Shown: one piece after another, positions 33,600-42,479 of the stretch
How positions within the stretch are numbered: position 1 is the first letter of the stretch
Layout of the letters: the number at the start of each line of letters is the position of its first letter
Origin: Turneriella parva DSM 21527
Lineage (GTDB): Bacteria > Spirochaetota > Leptospiria > Turneriellales > Turneriellaceae
Assembly: GCF_000266885.1 (NCBI RefSeq)
Contig: NC_018020.1
Location: forward strand, 4,320,016-4,384,015
Direction: 5' to 3'
DNA: 64,000 nucleotides
Notes under the pieces: model-generated
The model's database searches: none
Told to the model about the DNA's origin: nothing
Seen by the model: the letters and a program-made list of their open reading frames with translations, nothing else
Translations under genes and position numbers: made by a program

Positions 33600-34070
33600 A
33601 TGCAAGTAGCAAGAAACAAAGTTGTGACGATAAACTATACCCTGAGCGAAACCGGCAAAGCCAAGCTCGAAGACGGCACACTCGACTATCTGCACGGGTT
33701 CAAAAATCTGATGCCTGCGCTCGAAAAATTTCTAACCGATAAGAAAGAGGGCTTTTCGGGCAAAGTCGAAATGGGCCCGCGCGATGCATTCGGCGAACGG
33801 CAAAACGAAATGGTCATGAAGATTCCGAAAGACCAGCTTGAAAACCCTGCAGAGATAACGGTCGGTACGCAGATTGAACTCGAAAGTGAAGAAGGTGTTA
33901 TTCCAGGCCTCGTCACGGCGGTGCACGATACCGAAATCGAAGTCGATGGCAACCATCCATATGCGGGCAAGAGCATCACATTCGACATAAAAGTATTGAA
34001 GATACGCGATGCATCAGCAGAAGAGCTCTCGCACGGCCACGCACACGGTGCCCACGGGCATCATCATTAA
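33600..34070 (+). CDS. slyD: SlyD-type FKBP peptidyl-prolyl isomerase
   Basis: A 156-aa cytoplasmic isomerase/chaperone. The FKBP core begins VVTINYTLSETG and contains the IF (insert-in-flap) chaperone domain after GPRDAFGERQNEMV (about 60-130). The C-terminus is His-rich (SHGHAHGAHGHHH), as in metal-binding SlyD proteins that deliver nickel. The usual first-strand LDG pattern is replaced by KLEDGTLDYLHGFKNLMPALEKFL, which matches the SlyD ligand loop. The ATG at 33600 is preferred; a GTG at 33588 overlapping the previous stop would add four residues. A large inverted-repeat element begins right after its stop. Confidence 0.92.
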   Translation: MQVARNKVVTINYTLSETGKAKLEDGTLDYLHGFKNLMPALEKFLTDKKEGFSGKVEMGPRDAFGERQNEMVMKIPKDQLENPAEITVGTQIELESEEGVIPGLVTAVHDTEIEVDGNHPYAGKSITFDIKVLKIRDASAEELSHGHAHGAHGHHH

Positions 34071-34209
34071 GGCGCAAAGATGCGCATCGCTGAAAACCGA
34101 AAGCAGGCAAGGCGATTTGTCGCCAAATTGCCTGCCGCTTTAGCAGCAACTTGACCGATTTTTTCGGGCAAGTTGCGAGGCTTTCGGTTTTCTGCGCACC
34201 TTTGGCGCC
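34071..34209. repeat. 139-nt multibranched inverted-repeat element
   Basis: Starting on the base after the slyD stop, the outer arms 34071-34086 and 34092-34104 pair with 34180-34209. The inner 13 bp, GAAAACCGAAAGC / GCTTTCGGTTTTC, are perfect. The outer 16 pairs (GGCGC-AAAG-TGCGCA) have one mismatch and one bulge. Inside sit two hairpins: 34103-34135 (AGGCAA and GGCGA arms, TTTG loop) and 34146-34176 (GCAACTTG and CCGA arms, T-rich loop). Together they form a three-way junction. It ends 14 nt before the DUF1289 start. Structured RNA, mobile repeat or a long attenuator are all possible. Confidence 0.8.
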
Positions 34210-34223
34210 GCCGCAGAGCGAGC

Positions 34224-34433
34224 ATGGTAGCTAGAATTAAAGCGTTCTTCAGTCGGGCCCGTGATCACCTTATTGAATCCCCCTGCATCGCCGTCTGCAA
34301 ACTCGATGACGCCGGCCGCATCTGTATTGGCTGTTACCGCACCGTTGATGAAATCACTACATGGCCGCAGCTCGACCGTCAGGGTAAATATGCGGTAATT
34401 GAAAATGCGCGCCGACGGCGCAGCTCCCCCTAA
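34224..34433 (+). CDS. DUF1289-family small Cys protein
   Basis: A 69-aa protein. SPCIAVCKLDDAGRICIGCYR carries four Cys in the DUF1289 order (PC-x3-C-x7-C-x2-C), followed by TVDEITTWPQLD, the family's usual continuation. A metal or Fe-S site is probable from the Cys pattern; the function is unknown. The ATG at 34224 follows an AGCGAG sequence; the same frame is open 51 bp further upstream into the inverted-repeat element. Its stop codon lies in a hairpin shared with the convergent TerC gene. Confidence 0.8.
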   Translation: MVARIKAFFSRARDHLIESPCIAVCKLDDAGRICIGCYRTVDEITTWPQLDRQGKYAVIENARRRRSSP

Positions 34434-34464
34434 CAGGTTACTGAAAAAGCAACCTGTTAGTTTT
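34430..34464. terminator. bidirectional terminator spanning both stop codons
   Basis: CTAACAGGTT (34430-34439) pairs perfectly with AACCTGTTAG (34451-34460), with an 11-nt loop containing AAAAA and a following TTTT. The TAA of the + strand gene (34431-34433) lies in the left arm and the TAA of the - strand gene (34457-34459) in the right arm, so one hairpin ends both convergent transcripts. Confidence 0.85.
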
Positions 34465-35461
34465 CGGGGTGAATGAGGGGTGTCTTACCCCTGAAAAAGA
34501 ACGCGCCAACAAAAATCAGAAGAATCACGAGGCTCGTCTGCCAGTTTTCAATATGCCATAGCCGAATTTTCAAAGTGTCCTGTGCGGCTTCAAATGCCAT
34601 TTTTACCCCAACTATGAGCACCGCCAGCATCGCTGCAGCCTCGAGCTGCGGATGCTTTTCGAGCAGGCGAATAAACGATTTGGCAAAGAGGCGCAGGCAG
34701 GTAACGCCGAAAAACGCGCCCCAGAACAGCACCCAGAAATCGCGCGTCATTGCAACACCCGCACCGATCGAATCGAAAGAGAAAAGAATATCAGTCCACT
34801 CAACGGCGATGACGGCTGCAAGCACCGGGTGCCCTTTAAGAGTAAAGCCTGTAATTTCAATACCCTCTTCGGGTTCATTTTGGTGCGCGGTGTCGTGCTT
34901 CTGCCGTGCGCGAAAATAGCGCCACAGCGAAAAAATCATTAAGGGCACAAAAAACAGCCACACAGAAACGTGCAAACCCTGCATATTCAGGTATTCACCC
35001 GAAGTATAGAAGGTTGCGAGCAACACGCCGAGCACAAGCAGATCGGCGATCAGATGCAGCGAGTATTTCAGAAAGAATTCGGCGGCCATGTTGATCAGAT
35101 AAAAACCACCGATCGCCATAATCCATTTCTGCTCGAGAATAAAACCAGCAGCGATCAGAAACACGAAGCGAAAGATGAAGGCTCCCCAGATACCCCAGGT
35201 GAGTGCCTTGTGTGCGTCTGCGGGTTTCAGGTGTCTGACCTGAATGGCGAGCACGGTCGCATTATCAATGCCGAGAATACCTTCTAGAAATGCCAGAGTG
35301 ATGACGGTTAGAAATCCGGCTGAAACAAAAAGATCTGATCTGCTGCCCGAAGAGAGCGAGGTCACGTTCGTCATGAACCCCCACTGGTAGTCTGCGAGCA
35401 TCACTGCCCCGAAAACGAGCGCAGAGGTCAAAAGCGGCCATTCTTTGCGTAAGAGACTCAT
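34457..35461 (-). CDS. TerC-family integral membrane protein
   Basis: A 334-aa polytopic inner-membrane protein with about eight or nine helices. The TerC signature appears twice: LEGILGIDNATVLAI (about 60-74) and WTDILFSFDSIGAGVAMT (about 222-239), each with an acidic residue plus DN or DS in a helix. TerC proteins are linked to tellurite resistance and to manganese efflux or metalation of exported proteins. The subgroup (DUF475-like or classical) is not certain. Its ATG shares a base with the stop of the upstream lipoprotein gene (TAATG), so the two are translationally coupled. Confidence 0.88.
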   Translation of the reverse strand: MSLLRKEWPLLTSALVFGAVMLADYQWGFMTNVTSLSSGSRSDLFVSAGFLTVITLAFLEGILGIDNATVLAIQVRHLKPADAHKALTWGIWGAFIFRFVFLIAAGFILEQKWIMAIGGFYLINMAAEFFLKYSLHLIADLLVLGVLLATFYTSGEYLNMQGLHVSVWLFFVPLMIFSLWRYFRARQKHDTAHQNEPEEGIEITGFTLKGHPVLAAVIAVEWTDILFSFDSIGAGVAMTRDFWVLFWGAFFGVTCLRLFAKSFIRLLEKHPQLEAAAMLAVLIVGVKMAFEAAQDTLKIRLWHIENWQTSLVILLIFVGAFFFRGKTPLIHPEN

Positions 35462-36549
35462 TATCTGAAACGGTGCACTTCGAACTGGTCGGCAAAAATT
35501 CTAATGCCGTAAATTTCGCCCGAGAGCGTCTGCCAAATCTGCCGCCATTCGGTTGGCCTTCCCGAGATTTCAATGACAAGAGAATTTCGCAGATCGCCGT
35601 CGAGCGAATAGCGGCCAATGCGCACCTTGCCCGCATCAAGGTTCTGCCAGATTCCGACGCTGTCTTTGCCCTGCGGCAGGTACGGGTGATCTTCGGCATT
35701 CGTAAGTCGCGCGAAGACCGTCTCGGGCGCGGCATCGGCAATATTCTTGATTTTCACGATGCGGTAGGCGAGCGTCAGCTGTTTCTTGTCTGACTCAGGG
35801 TCGACACGGTCGATGCGCGACGAAAGCATCACACGCTCCCCCGAGTAAAAAGGATAAATATATTCGCAGTGTACGATCGAGTTCTTGTCTTTGAGCATCT
35901 CCATTTGCTTTTTGTCGAGCGTCATGGCCTCGCAATCGTTCTGCCTGAACTCAAAGGCTAGTCGCCCGCCTTCGTAGCGATCGAGGTGCAGCTCGTCGAG
36001 GTAGCGGTAAAGCACCCAAAGGTTGCCGCGCGAATCGGTATCAAACCAAAGTATGTTTTCAAACACGAGCTCAGAGAGACCCTTGCGACCGATGGCGCGC
36101 AGCAGCTTGCCCTTAAAATCAAACTGCAGAATTTTATATCCTCCGCGCACCGACGCGTCTTTATTTTCGCCTTCGGGGGGCAGATAGTTCTCAACGAAAA
36201 AATCGTCATTGCCGCCCATCGCGATGCGGCCTGGCACACGCAGCGCCTCTACCGTCTTTGCGTCGCTCTTGCTTTTGTCTTTTTCCTGGGCGCGCACGGC
36301 AAAAACCAGTTTGCCGCTGCGGTAGAGTTTCACGGTTTTTTCCGAGGGTTCTGAAAAAGCGACCCAGTCTTTGAGCACGCCGACACGGCCCGGTATTTCA
36401 TGGTAGACGCCGCCCTGCCGCGGAAACCGCGCCTTGTCTTCGGCGATCGCGAGCGAAAAAACCTTTTCTGGCGTCAGTGTGCTCGAACGAAAGCGCGCAC
36501 ACGAAACGAGCAAAATCGCTGGTAATAGGGCTAAAACAAGGGCGCGCAC
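35461..36549 (-). CDS. lipoprotein of unknown function, possible beta-propeller
   Basis: A 362-aa protein with a lipoprotein signal (hydrophobic residues 4-15, lipobox LVSC). The mature part alternates short strands with repeated 'G-x-I/L-x-x-x-D/G' spacing (GRIAMGGNDDFFVENY, KGKLLRAIGRKG, DSRGNLWVLYRY, DGDLRNSLVIEISG), which suggests an NHL- or propeller-like fold. The C-terminus (GEIYGIRIFADQFEVHRF) fits another blade. The ligand is unknown. It probably faces the periplasm or surface. Coupled to terC downstream. Confidence 0.7.
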   Translation of the reverse strand: MRALVLALLPAILLVSCARFRSSTLTPEKVFSLAIAEDKARFPRQGGVYHEIPGRVGVLKDWVAFSEPSEKTVKLYRSGKLVFAVRAQEKDKSKSDAKTVEALRVPGRIAMGGNDDFFVENYLPPEGENKDASVRGGYKILQFDFKGKLLRAIGRKGLSELVFENILWFDTDSRGNLWVLYRYLDELHLDRYEGGRLAFEFRQNDCEAMTLDKKQMEMLKDKNSIVHCEYIYPFYSGERVMLSSRIDRVDPESDKKQLTLAYRIVKIKNIADAAPETVFARLTNAEDHPYLPQGKDSVGIWQNLDAGKVRIGRYSLDGDLRNSLVIEISGRPTEWRQIWQTLSGEIYGIRIFADQFEVHRFR

Positions 36550-36664
36550 GCGAACCGTTGTCTATCCATGAGTTCAGCCGTGAACACAAAATGAAAAGGG
36601 GGATGCAGAACCCACATGGACCATTTAGTTCATGAAGGCCTGTCTCGCCTTCCGTTTTCGACCT

Positions 36665-37768
36665 ATGCCACTGCAATGCGGAATCGTGGGACTACCCAAT
36701 GTCGGTAAGTCGACTATTTTTAACGCGCTGACCAAATCACACAGCGCCGAGGCGCAGAACTACCCGTTTTGCACCATAGACCCGAATGTCGGCGTCGTGG
36801 CAGTACCAGACCCTCGCTTTGACTATCTGGTCAAAATCGTTGAGCCAAAAAGCAGCGTGCCGGTCGCGGTCGAGTTCGTCGACATCGCCGGTCTTGTTAA
36901 GGGCGCTTCGCAGGGTGAAGGGCTCGGCAACAAGTTTCTCGACCACATACGCAAAGTGAATGCAATTTTGCACGTCGTTCGCTGTTTTCAAGACGAAAAC
37001 GTCACGCATGTTTCGGGAGCCGTATCGCCGAAAAGCGACGTCGAGATTATAGAACTCGAACTTATTTTGTCAGATCTCGACCAGGTCGACAAGCGCCTGC
37101 AGAACCTGCTAAAGAAGAAAAAAAGCGGAGACAAAGAGGCGGTTGAACAATCCGCTGTGCTCGAACGCGTCGCCGAAACCCTGAAAGCTGGCAAACCTGC
37201 GAGCGCAGCCGGTCTCAGCGCCGACGACCGTGAAGCCATAAAAGATCTGGCATTACTTTCGCTGAAACCTGTGCTCTTTATCGGCAACATTGACGAAAAA
37301 CTGCTTGCGCACCCCGAAGAATCACCGGAATTTCGCGAACTGCAGCAGGTGGCCAAAGAGCGCGGCGCCGAAGCAATACCACTCTCGGGCAAAATCGAAG
37401 CAGAGATAGGCCAGCTTAGCCCCGAAGAAGAAAAGGAATTTCTGAGTGACCTCGGCCTCAGCGAGCCTGGGCTCAACCGTGTTATTCGCGAGGCCTACGG
37501 CCTCCTGGGCTATATTACATTCTTTACCGCCGGCGAAGTTGAAGTGCGCGCCTGGAACATCGTGAAAGGCGAAACGGCCCCGCAGGCTGCAGGCACGATT
37601 CACAGCGACATCGAGCGCGGTTTTATTCGCGCCGAAGTCACGCCGTTTTCTGCTGTTGAAGAGTATGGCACGCAGAAGAAAGCACAAGAGGCAGGCAAAA
37701 TGCGCCTCGAAGGTAAAGAATACGTCATGCAAGACGGCGACGTCGTCTACTTTCGCTTTAACGTTTAG
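36665..37768 (+). CDS. ychF: redox-regulated ATPase/GTPase YchF (Obg-like)
   Basis: A 367-aa cytoplasmic P-loop protein of the OLA1/YchF family, which binds ATP and ribosomes. G1 GLPNVGKST lies at residues 8-16, with G3 [17 protein letters not shown] near 70. Coiled-coil arms ([17 protein letters not shown]) sit at about 130-200, and a C-terminal TGS-type domain with [12 protein letters not shown] begins near 280. The start is ATG 36665 because residue 1 then matches the family ([12 protein letters not shown]); an upstream in-frame ATG at 36632 would add 11 unlike residues. The length matches the family. Confidence 0.95.
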   Translation: MPLQCGIVGLPNVGKSTIFNALTKSHSAEAQNYPFCTIDPNVGVVAVPDPRFDYLVKIVEPKSSVPVAVEFVDIAGLVKGASQGEGLGNKFLDHIRKVNAILHVVRCFQDENVTHVSGAVSPKSDVEIIELELILSDLDQVDKRLQNLLKKKKSGDKEAVEQSAVLERVAETLKAGKPASAAGLSADDREAIKDLALLSLKPVLFIGNIDEKLLAHPEESPEFRELQQVAKERGAEAIPLSGKIEAEIGQLSPEEEKEFLSDLGLSEPGLNRVIREAYGLLGYITFFTAGEVEVRAWNIVKGETAPQAAGTIHSDIERGFIRAEVTPFSAVEEYGTQKKAQEAGKMRLEGKEYVMQDGDVVYFRFNV

Positions 37769-37797
37769 CCCCCCTGCCGCGTTGCCGATAATCGGGT

Positions 37798-38451
37798 ATG
37801 GTACGGTCGGCGGCCTTCGCGGGCATTATTTTCGGCCTCAGCGCTGCCTTGTCGATTACCACGGCCAACGGCACAGACGAGACAGCGTTACCTGCGCTCG
37901 GGATAGATCCCCACCTGAACCCGTTGCCAGCCGAAGTTCTGGCTTTCCCCTCTTTTACAGAGAACTATCGCACGCGCATTCTTTCGGGTGACTATGAAAT
38001 CTGGTCAGAAGAGAAACTGCAACGCTGGTCGTCTGCCCAGGGCCTTTCGGTAACGACCGACGACCAAGGCGCAGGTCTGCAATACCACCGCGCGGCAATC
38101 ATCAGCCCACCGGGCATCACTTTCACGCTGAAGCGACCAGTGACCGAAAAGGGCAGTGAATTTGCCAATGGCTGGGTCTTGAATCTCGACTTCGCCGCGA
38201 TAAGGGCGCGCAACGGCGAGTCTCTGCAAAAGGCCCGTTCTCTCTACAGCAACCTGTTACAATGTGATGTTATCGTCGACGGCGAGCTCTACACGACCGT
38301 CAGACAGGGCGCGAAAAAATCGATTCAGACACCGCTGCGGCTGCCTATACCCCATATCCGCAGCAACGAGGGAATCGTACGGGTAGAGCTGCGGCTTGCC
38401 AACCACCCGCGCAATTTTCTGTTTCTCTACGACGCTTATTTAACTCGGTAA
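37798..38451 (+). CDS. secreted protein of unknown function
   Basis: A 217-aa protein with a signal peptide (1-24, FGLSAALSITTANG). The mature part starts with a polar stretch, then a beta-rich domain: ISPPGITFTLKRPV, GWVLNLDFAAI, CDVIVDGELYTTVRQG and IVRVELRLANHPRNFLFLYDAYL. The jelly-roll-like pattern could bind carbohydrate, but no signature is present. It is the only + strand gene between ychF and the seven-gene - strand operon, with which it is convergent (10 bp between stops). Confidence 0.65.
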   Translation: MVRSAAFAGIIFGLSAALSITTANGTDETALPALGIDPHLNPLPAEVLAFPSFTENYRTRILSGDYEIWSEEKLQRWSSAQGLSVTTDDQGAGLQYHRAAIISPPGITFTLKRPVTEKGSEFANGWVLNLDFAAIRARNGESLQKARSLYSNLLQCDVIVDGELYTTVRQGAKKSIQTPLRLPIPHIRSNEGIVRVELRLANHPRNFLFLYDAYLTR

Positions 38452-38461
38452 CATTCGTCGG

Positions 38462-39733
38462 CTATTTATCGCCGCTGAAGTGTATCTCGATACCAAGAGT
38501 TGCGAATGCTTCCCATGACGTTCGGGTACTGTGCTCAAAGCCAGCGTATTGTTGGTTCGTGAAACCGTTGTCAGCAAGAAACCCGGTGCGCACAAAACGA
38601 TCGCTGCTGTAAGGGTTAGCTTTCCACCAGTGGCCCTCGTAGCCCACGCCGACAATGATGCCGAAATCGCCGAAGCGCTTCACGTAGAATTCAAGCGCCG
38701 TGTTGAGAATAAATTCGCTCTCGTTAAAGCGCGGCGACCTGGCAAGCTCGGCGAAATAGCTGAGCGCAGGAAAATAAAAGTGGGTACGCAGCCGCACCAT
38801 CGGGTGAAACTGAACATACTGCCGATAAACCACCATCAGCGTTGCGCGCGTCCAGTCGTCATTGCGTGTCGTCAGCCTTACCGGGTCTGAATAATCCTGA
38901 TAATACCAGGCACGAAAGCTGGGCCCGATAGAAGCATCAAACCAGCGAAAGCCACTGCCAAAATTCATGAGATAGTTGAGCGGCGTGAAATGGTAATAGG
39001 TGTTGGCATAGAACATCGTGACTTCAGTCGCCTTGTTGCCAACCGCACCACGCAATTCGGGCGAAATGCCTGCCTTACGCAGATTCTGCGCGCCGGGCGT
39101 GCTGTTCGCCAGAAACAATGCAGATGTATAATCATAGCCCAGGTCGACAGGCACCTCGCTCACACCGGCAGCTGAGGTCTCTTTGTACGTAAAGCGCGAC
39201 GGCTTGTCTTCGTAGCGCTGCGTCTTGAGGCCGATTTCAAAGTCAGTGAAGATACCCTTGTTCGACCGGTAGTAATGAAAGCCTGTTTTGCCATCGTGGT
39301 CGTCTTCTTTGTCTTTGCCCAGGCGAAACGCGAGTTCATAACCCACCATGGTTGTGTAGTCGAATGGCAGTGAATACTCGCGGCTGGTATTAGTCTGCGG
39401 GTTTGTGGTCTTATTGTTGAAGTTGTAGATACCGCCCGACATCGTGAACGTGAACGTGCCCCGCGTCGGGTTCTTGCTCATGTCTTCGTTCTCATATTTG
39501 ACTTCAGGTAGTTTCGCCGAAGTCGGCTTAGGCGCGCTGATTTCTTGCTCTTCTTTGCCCTGAGCGCCAGCCGCATTCTTGAGGGCACCCTGCCCGGGTC
39601 GTGCCTTCGCCGTGGGTTTTGCCGCTGCGGGTTTGGCCGCAGCCGGCTTAGCCTTTTTCTGTGCAAACAGCGCCGACGAGCCAGCGGCGAAAACCAGCAG
39701 AAACGTCGTCGTGATGAATCGGGTCATTTTCAT
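38462..39733 (-). CDS. outer-membrane beta-barrel, last gene of the envelope operon
   Basis: A 423-aa protein with a signal peptide (1-24, ending LFAQ). An Ala/Lys/Pro-rich linker (about 25-75) leads into a barrel-like region with amphipathic strands (FTFTMSGGIYNFN, MVGYELAFRLGK, IFTDFEIGLKTQRYE, WTRATLMVVYRQYVQF, FGIIVGVGYEGHWW). It ends in EIHFSGDK. About 14-16 strands can be counted roughly. It is the distal gene of a seven-gene unit with a 4-bp overlap to the lipoprotein gene upstream, so it is likely part of the same assembly. Confidence 0.7.
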   Translation of the reverse strand: MKMTRFITTTFLLVFAAGSSALFAQKKAKPAAAKPAAAKPTAKARPGQGALKNAAGAQGKEEQEISAPKPTSAKLPEVKYENEDMSKNPTRGTFTFTMSGGIYNFNNKTTNPQTNTSREYSLPFDYTTMVGYELAFRLGKDKEDDHDGKTGFHYYRSNKGIFTDFEIGLKTQRYEDKPSRFTYKETSAAGVSEVPVDLGYDYTSALFLANSTPGAQNLRKAGISPELRGAVGNKATEVTMFYANTYYHFTPLNYLMNFGSGFRWFDASIGPSFRAWYYQDYSDPVRLTTRNDDWTRATLMVVYRQYVQFHPMVRLRTHFYFPALSYFAELARSPRFNESEFILNTALEFYVKRFGDFGIIVGVGYEGHWWKANPYSSDRFVRTGFLADNGFTNQQYAGFEHSTRTSWEAFATLGIEIHFSGDK

Positions 39734-40236
39734 TGTATTACCACAAAGTTAGAGTAGATCGTTCCGGTTGTCGTCAGGTCAGACTTATCGGTAAACCGGT
39801 AATTGAACTGCACGATGAAAGCACCCTTGTTCGACGGATTTACCGCATCGCAAGTGCCCGCAAAACTATCACCCGCTGCTGCAATTGTACAGGTGCCGAC
39901 CGCCGCAAAACTACCGCTGAGCCCTGAGCCATTTTTTACCGCGTTGATATCTGTCGCGCCGGGGCTCGCTGCGCTGCGAAAAATCTGCGCCGAACCATTG
40001 ATCTTCAGTTTCTCGGTGCTGAGCTCGCCTTGCGTTGAGTGAAACACATTCGACCAGGTTAGTGCCGTGTTGCCGTTCGCCTTCTCTTCGGCGGTCAGAA
40101 CGACGCGAAAGTTGCCGCTGTCGAAAATGCGGTCGAGAGGGTTTTCATGGCGCATCTTGACCTCGGTGTTATCGCAGGCAAATAGAGACACGACCATTGC
40201 CGCAACCAACAGGCGGCGCATTGAGCACATCACCAT
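39730..40236 (-). CDS. lipoprotein of the envelope operon
   Basis: A 168-aa lipoprotein. The ATG at 40236 follows a GAGG ribosome-binding site; ATGs at 40230 and 40221 are alternatives. The lipobox is LFAC. The mature domain has strand-rich segments (NFRVVLTAEEKANGNTALTW, LKINGSAQIFRSA, GAFIVQFNYRFTDK) and one Cys pair (GTCTIAAAGDSFAGTCD) that could form a disulfide. Function unknown. It overlaps both neighbours (7 bp upstream, 4 bp downstream), so translation is coupled within the operon. Confidence 0.65.
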   Translation of the reverse strand: MVMCSMRRLLVAAMVVSLFACDNTEVKMRHENPLDRIFDSGNFRVVLTAEEKANGNTALTWSNVFHSTQGELSTEKLKINGSAQIFRSAASPGATDINAVKNGSGLSGSFAAVGTCTIAAAGDSFAGTCDAVNPSNKGAFIVQFNYRFTDKSDLTTTGTIYSNFVVIQ

Positions 40237-41087
40237 TTTGGCCTCGTATTCTGCATCATGAAGCGCTGAAAGAAGGATATATCGGGTTCATAGTTCAATT
40301 TACCCTTAAAGTATTTCTGGTGAACCTGATACAAAACGTCATCGGCCCTTTCGCGGTCTTCAAAAGCCTCCCAGACAGAATATGCCCAGGTTAATGCACC
40401 GATCACATACATCGTACGCGCCACCTCTTGGTGATCGCGCATCTCTTTGTACTTGCGCTCGGCTTCGGCAGAATTGGTAGCGCTCTTGTACTCATCGCGG
40501 GCGCCGGCTACTTTGGTTTCGCGTGAATAGCCATAACCGATTGAACCGTAAGTAATCAACGCCATGGCCGTACCGGTGACGTAATTCTTGTTATAGATCT
40601 GCCCCCAGCCCGAGAGCACGATCGAACGAATGCAGGCGCCTTCGGCCGTTTTCATGATCTCTGTTGTGAAAAAATCGAGGTCAAAGTAACTCACCGTCAC
40701 AGTGCAATCCATGACGGCGACATGAAACGGGTTGAAGTCGAAGCCGTGGTCCCATTTGGGCTCATTGCAGCGCGCCTCGTCGATGACCTTGGCATTCACA
40801 TCGGCGATCAGCTGTTCGTTCGTCAGTACGAAATCTTTGGTTTCGGTAATCATGTGGCGAAAGCTCGACACTGACCTTTCGAGCGCCTTGCGGTGCGCAT
40901 CGATCTTTGCATTCTGAATTGCAATCTCTTTAGACCGGCCCTTACCAATTGCGTCGCGCACGCGCACGTTCTTCTGCGTCGAAAAATATTCTTTGTCGAG
41001 GCCCAGATCGACATTCTTTTTCGGCGCCGCCGCGAGCGTACCCGCAACAGTGAGCGTCAGCGCTGCAAAACGGATTACATGCCGCAT
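40230..41087 (-). CDS. FlgT-N/LPP20-like domain protein with GWGQIYN membrane segment (paralog 2)
   Basis: A 285-aa exported protein. After a signal peptide (1-20), residues about 40-140 match the FlgT-N/LPP20 pattern: GRSKEIAIQNAKIDAHRKAL, then ETKDFVLTNEQLIADVNAKV and DCTVTVSYFDLD. Then comes a hydrophobic stretch beginning SGWGQIYNKNYVTGTAMALI and a second one (TMYVIGALTWAYSVW). The GWGQIYN segment resembles DUF5683-like proteins found in envelope clusters. It is paralogous to its upstream neighbour, which has the same order of parts. In other bacteria FlgT-like domains build rings around secretion or flagellar channels at the outer membrane; here no flagellar genes are near. Confidence 0.65.
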   Translation of the reverse strand: MRHVIRFAALTLTVAGTLAAAPKKNVDLGLDKEYFSTQKNVRVRDAIGKGRSKEIAIQNAKIDAHRKALERSVSSFRHMITETKDFVLTNEQLIADVNAKVIDEARCNEPKWDHGFDFNPFHVAVMDCTVTVSYFDLDFFTTEIMKTAEGACIRSIVLSGWGQIYNKNYVTGTAMALITYGSIGYGYSRETKVAGARDEYKSATNSAEAERKYKEMRDHQEVARTMYVIGALTWAYSVWEAFEDRERADDVLYQVHQKYFKGKLNYEPDISFFQRFMMQNTRPKW

Positions 41088-41878
41088 GAGAAACCTCCGC
41101 CGAAGCTGCAGGTAAACAGAACAAAGTCAAATTTGATACCGCGTTCAGTCAATGGCACATATTCGTGCTGCACGTCCATGCGGTATGCCTGCCGCAGATT
41201 CTCAAGACCACGGCGGCCCATGATGCGCGAAGTTGCAGCTTCTGAGACGTTGAAGCTCCACAAAATGAGCGCCGGTATCTGAAAGTTCAGAGCCGCATTG
41301 GTCAGGTCGTCGGGGCTGTTGGCGTTTTTCGCTGCCTGAATAAACATGACATAGAAAGTCCAAAATGCTGTGCCGTAAAGAATGCTGGTGGTGTACTGAC
41401 GGTTATAAATCTGTCCCCAGCCTGGCACAGCCATCGAGCGGTAGGTCGCTCCAGTAATGGTCTTTTCGTAGTCTTCGGTGAACTTCGGCACGTCGATGTA
41501 GTCAACCTGCATGTCAACATTCATGCTGACACGAATCGGCTCACCGGGTGGGCGCCAAAAACGGTACTTCTTGACCTGCAGATCGGTGACCTGCAGGTGC
41601 GCTTCTTTTTTCACCCAACTGTCTTGCAGTACAAAATCTTTCGTGCGGCTGGCGCCGATAAGTTCTGATTCGCCGAGACTTTGCCCGGTTTTCATTGCCG
41701 CCTCAACGGCATTGTTGAAGGCTTCGACCGGGTCTTCTTTGAGACTTTCGCCGACTGCATCTTCTTCGGTGATTTTGATGCGAAAGCTGTTCGTGTATTC
41801 ACCGGCATACACGGTGCCGCCCGCAATGAGCAGCAGCGCGAAAGCGGCAAAAAGAATTGGGGATATATAGTGTTTCAT
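41075..41878 (-). CDS. FlgT-N/LPP20-like domain protein with GWGQIYN membrane segment (paralog 1)
   Basis: A 267-aa exported protein; the start is ATG 41878 because a signal peptide follows (ISPILFAAFALLLIAGG). The frame is open further upstream but overlaps the previous gene. Residues about 30-130 again show an FlgT-N-like layout (EAFNNAVEAAMKTGQSLGE, SRTKDFVLQDSWVKKEAHLQVTDLQV, VSMNVDMQVDYIDV). Then come MAVPGWGQIYNRQYTTSILYG, a hydrophobic segment, and a second one (QIPALILWSFNVSEAA). The C-terminus is Cys- and Gly-containing (CSFGGGFSCGM). It overlaps paralog 2 by 13 bp. The tandem suggests a hetero-oligomer or a recent duplication with divergence. Confidence 0.65.
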   Translation of the reverse strand: MKHYISPILFAAFALLLIAGGTVYAGEYTNSFRIKITEEDAVGESLKEDPVEAFNNAVEAAMKTGQSLGESELIGASRTKDFVLQDSWVKKEAHLQVTDLQVKKYRFWRPPGEPIRVSMNVDMQVDYIDVPKFTEDYEKTITGATYRSMAVPGWGQIYNRQYTTSILYGTAFWTFYVMFIQAAKNANSPDDLTNAALNFQIPALILWSFNVSEAATSRIMGRRGLENLRQAYRMDVQHEYVPLTERGIKFDFVLFTCSFGGGFSCGM

Positions 41879-41879
41879 G

Positions 41880-42479
41880 CTATTTCCACTCCACGGGTGC
41901 CCACATGTAGCCGGCACGGTATTCGGTTTCCCAGTTGAGTTGGCCCGGGTGACCGATAAACAAGACTGTCGAGGTAAAGCCCCAAAGTTCTGCGCCGATC
42001 TGGCCATAGACACCCCATCGGTCATAGACTGCCTGGTTATAGCGCAGGTTCATACCAAAGCCGAAGTGCATCTTGAGATAGAACGGCGTATACGTACGAA
42101 AGAGTATACCGGGGTAACTCGAGTATACCCACTGCCGGTCACCGGGGTATGTCTTGCCCGGGTTGTACTGCGGCGATGCATCGAAGTCGATGTAATAATA
42201 GAAGAATTTGTGACCATTCCACTGTGAATCGAGACCTGAATTGATGAGCAGACCGCCGCCGCCGCCCACCTGATTGAAGAAGCTGGCATCGCTCTGGCGA
42301 TCGAGCCCGCGCGATGTCTTGTTAAAAAACACCCAGGGTATCACCTTCGCCGGCTCATGGTGAAACTCGGTCGCTGGCAGATTTTCGCGCGGCTGCTTGA
42401 TCTGCGGGCCGCGCGAGCGGCAATTCGCCGCGACCACGAGCACCAGCGCGGGAATCAAATAACGAAGTTGCTGCCTCAT
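41880..42479 (-). CDS. lipidated barrel-like protein of the envelope operon
   Basis: A 199-aa protein whose signal peptide ends in the lipobox-like VAANC (C20). The rest is Tyr/Trp/Gly-rich with strand alternation (GHKFFYYYIDFD, FYLKMHFGFGMNLRYN, GVYGQIGAELWGFTSTVLFIG, NWETEYRAGYMW), suggesting a small barrel or outer-membrane-associated beta domain. It overlaps the upstream gene by 4 bp (ATGA) and has one base before the next start. No family is recognised. Confidence 0.6.
   Translation of the reverse strand: MRQQLRYLIPALVLVVAANCRSRGPQIKQPRENLPATEFHHEPAKVIPWVFFNKTSRGLDRQSDASFFNQVGGGGGLLINSGLDSQWNGHKFFYYYIDFDASPQYNPGKTYPGDRQWVYSSYPGILFRTYTPFYLKMHFGFGMNLRYNQAVYDRWGVYGQIGAELWGFTSTVLFIGHPGQLNWETEYRAGYMWAPVEWK

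Noticed and set aside
41879-42025. N-terminal extension of the 41075-41878 gene
   Set aside because: The extra 49 residues overlap the upstream gene and lack a signal, whereas the ATG at 41878 opens a proper signal peptide.
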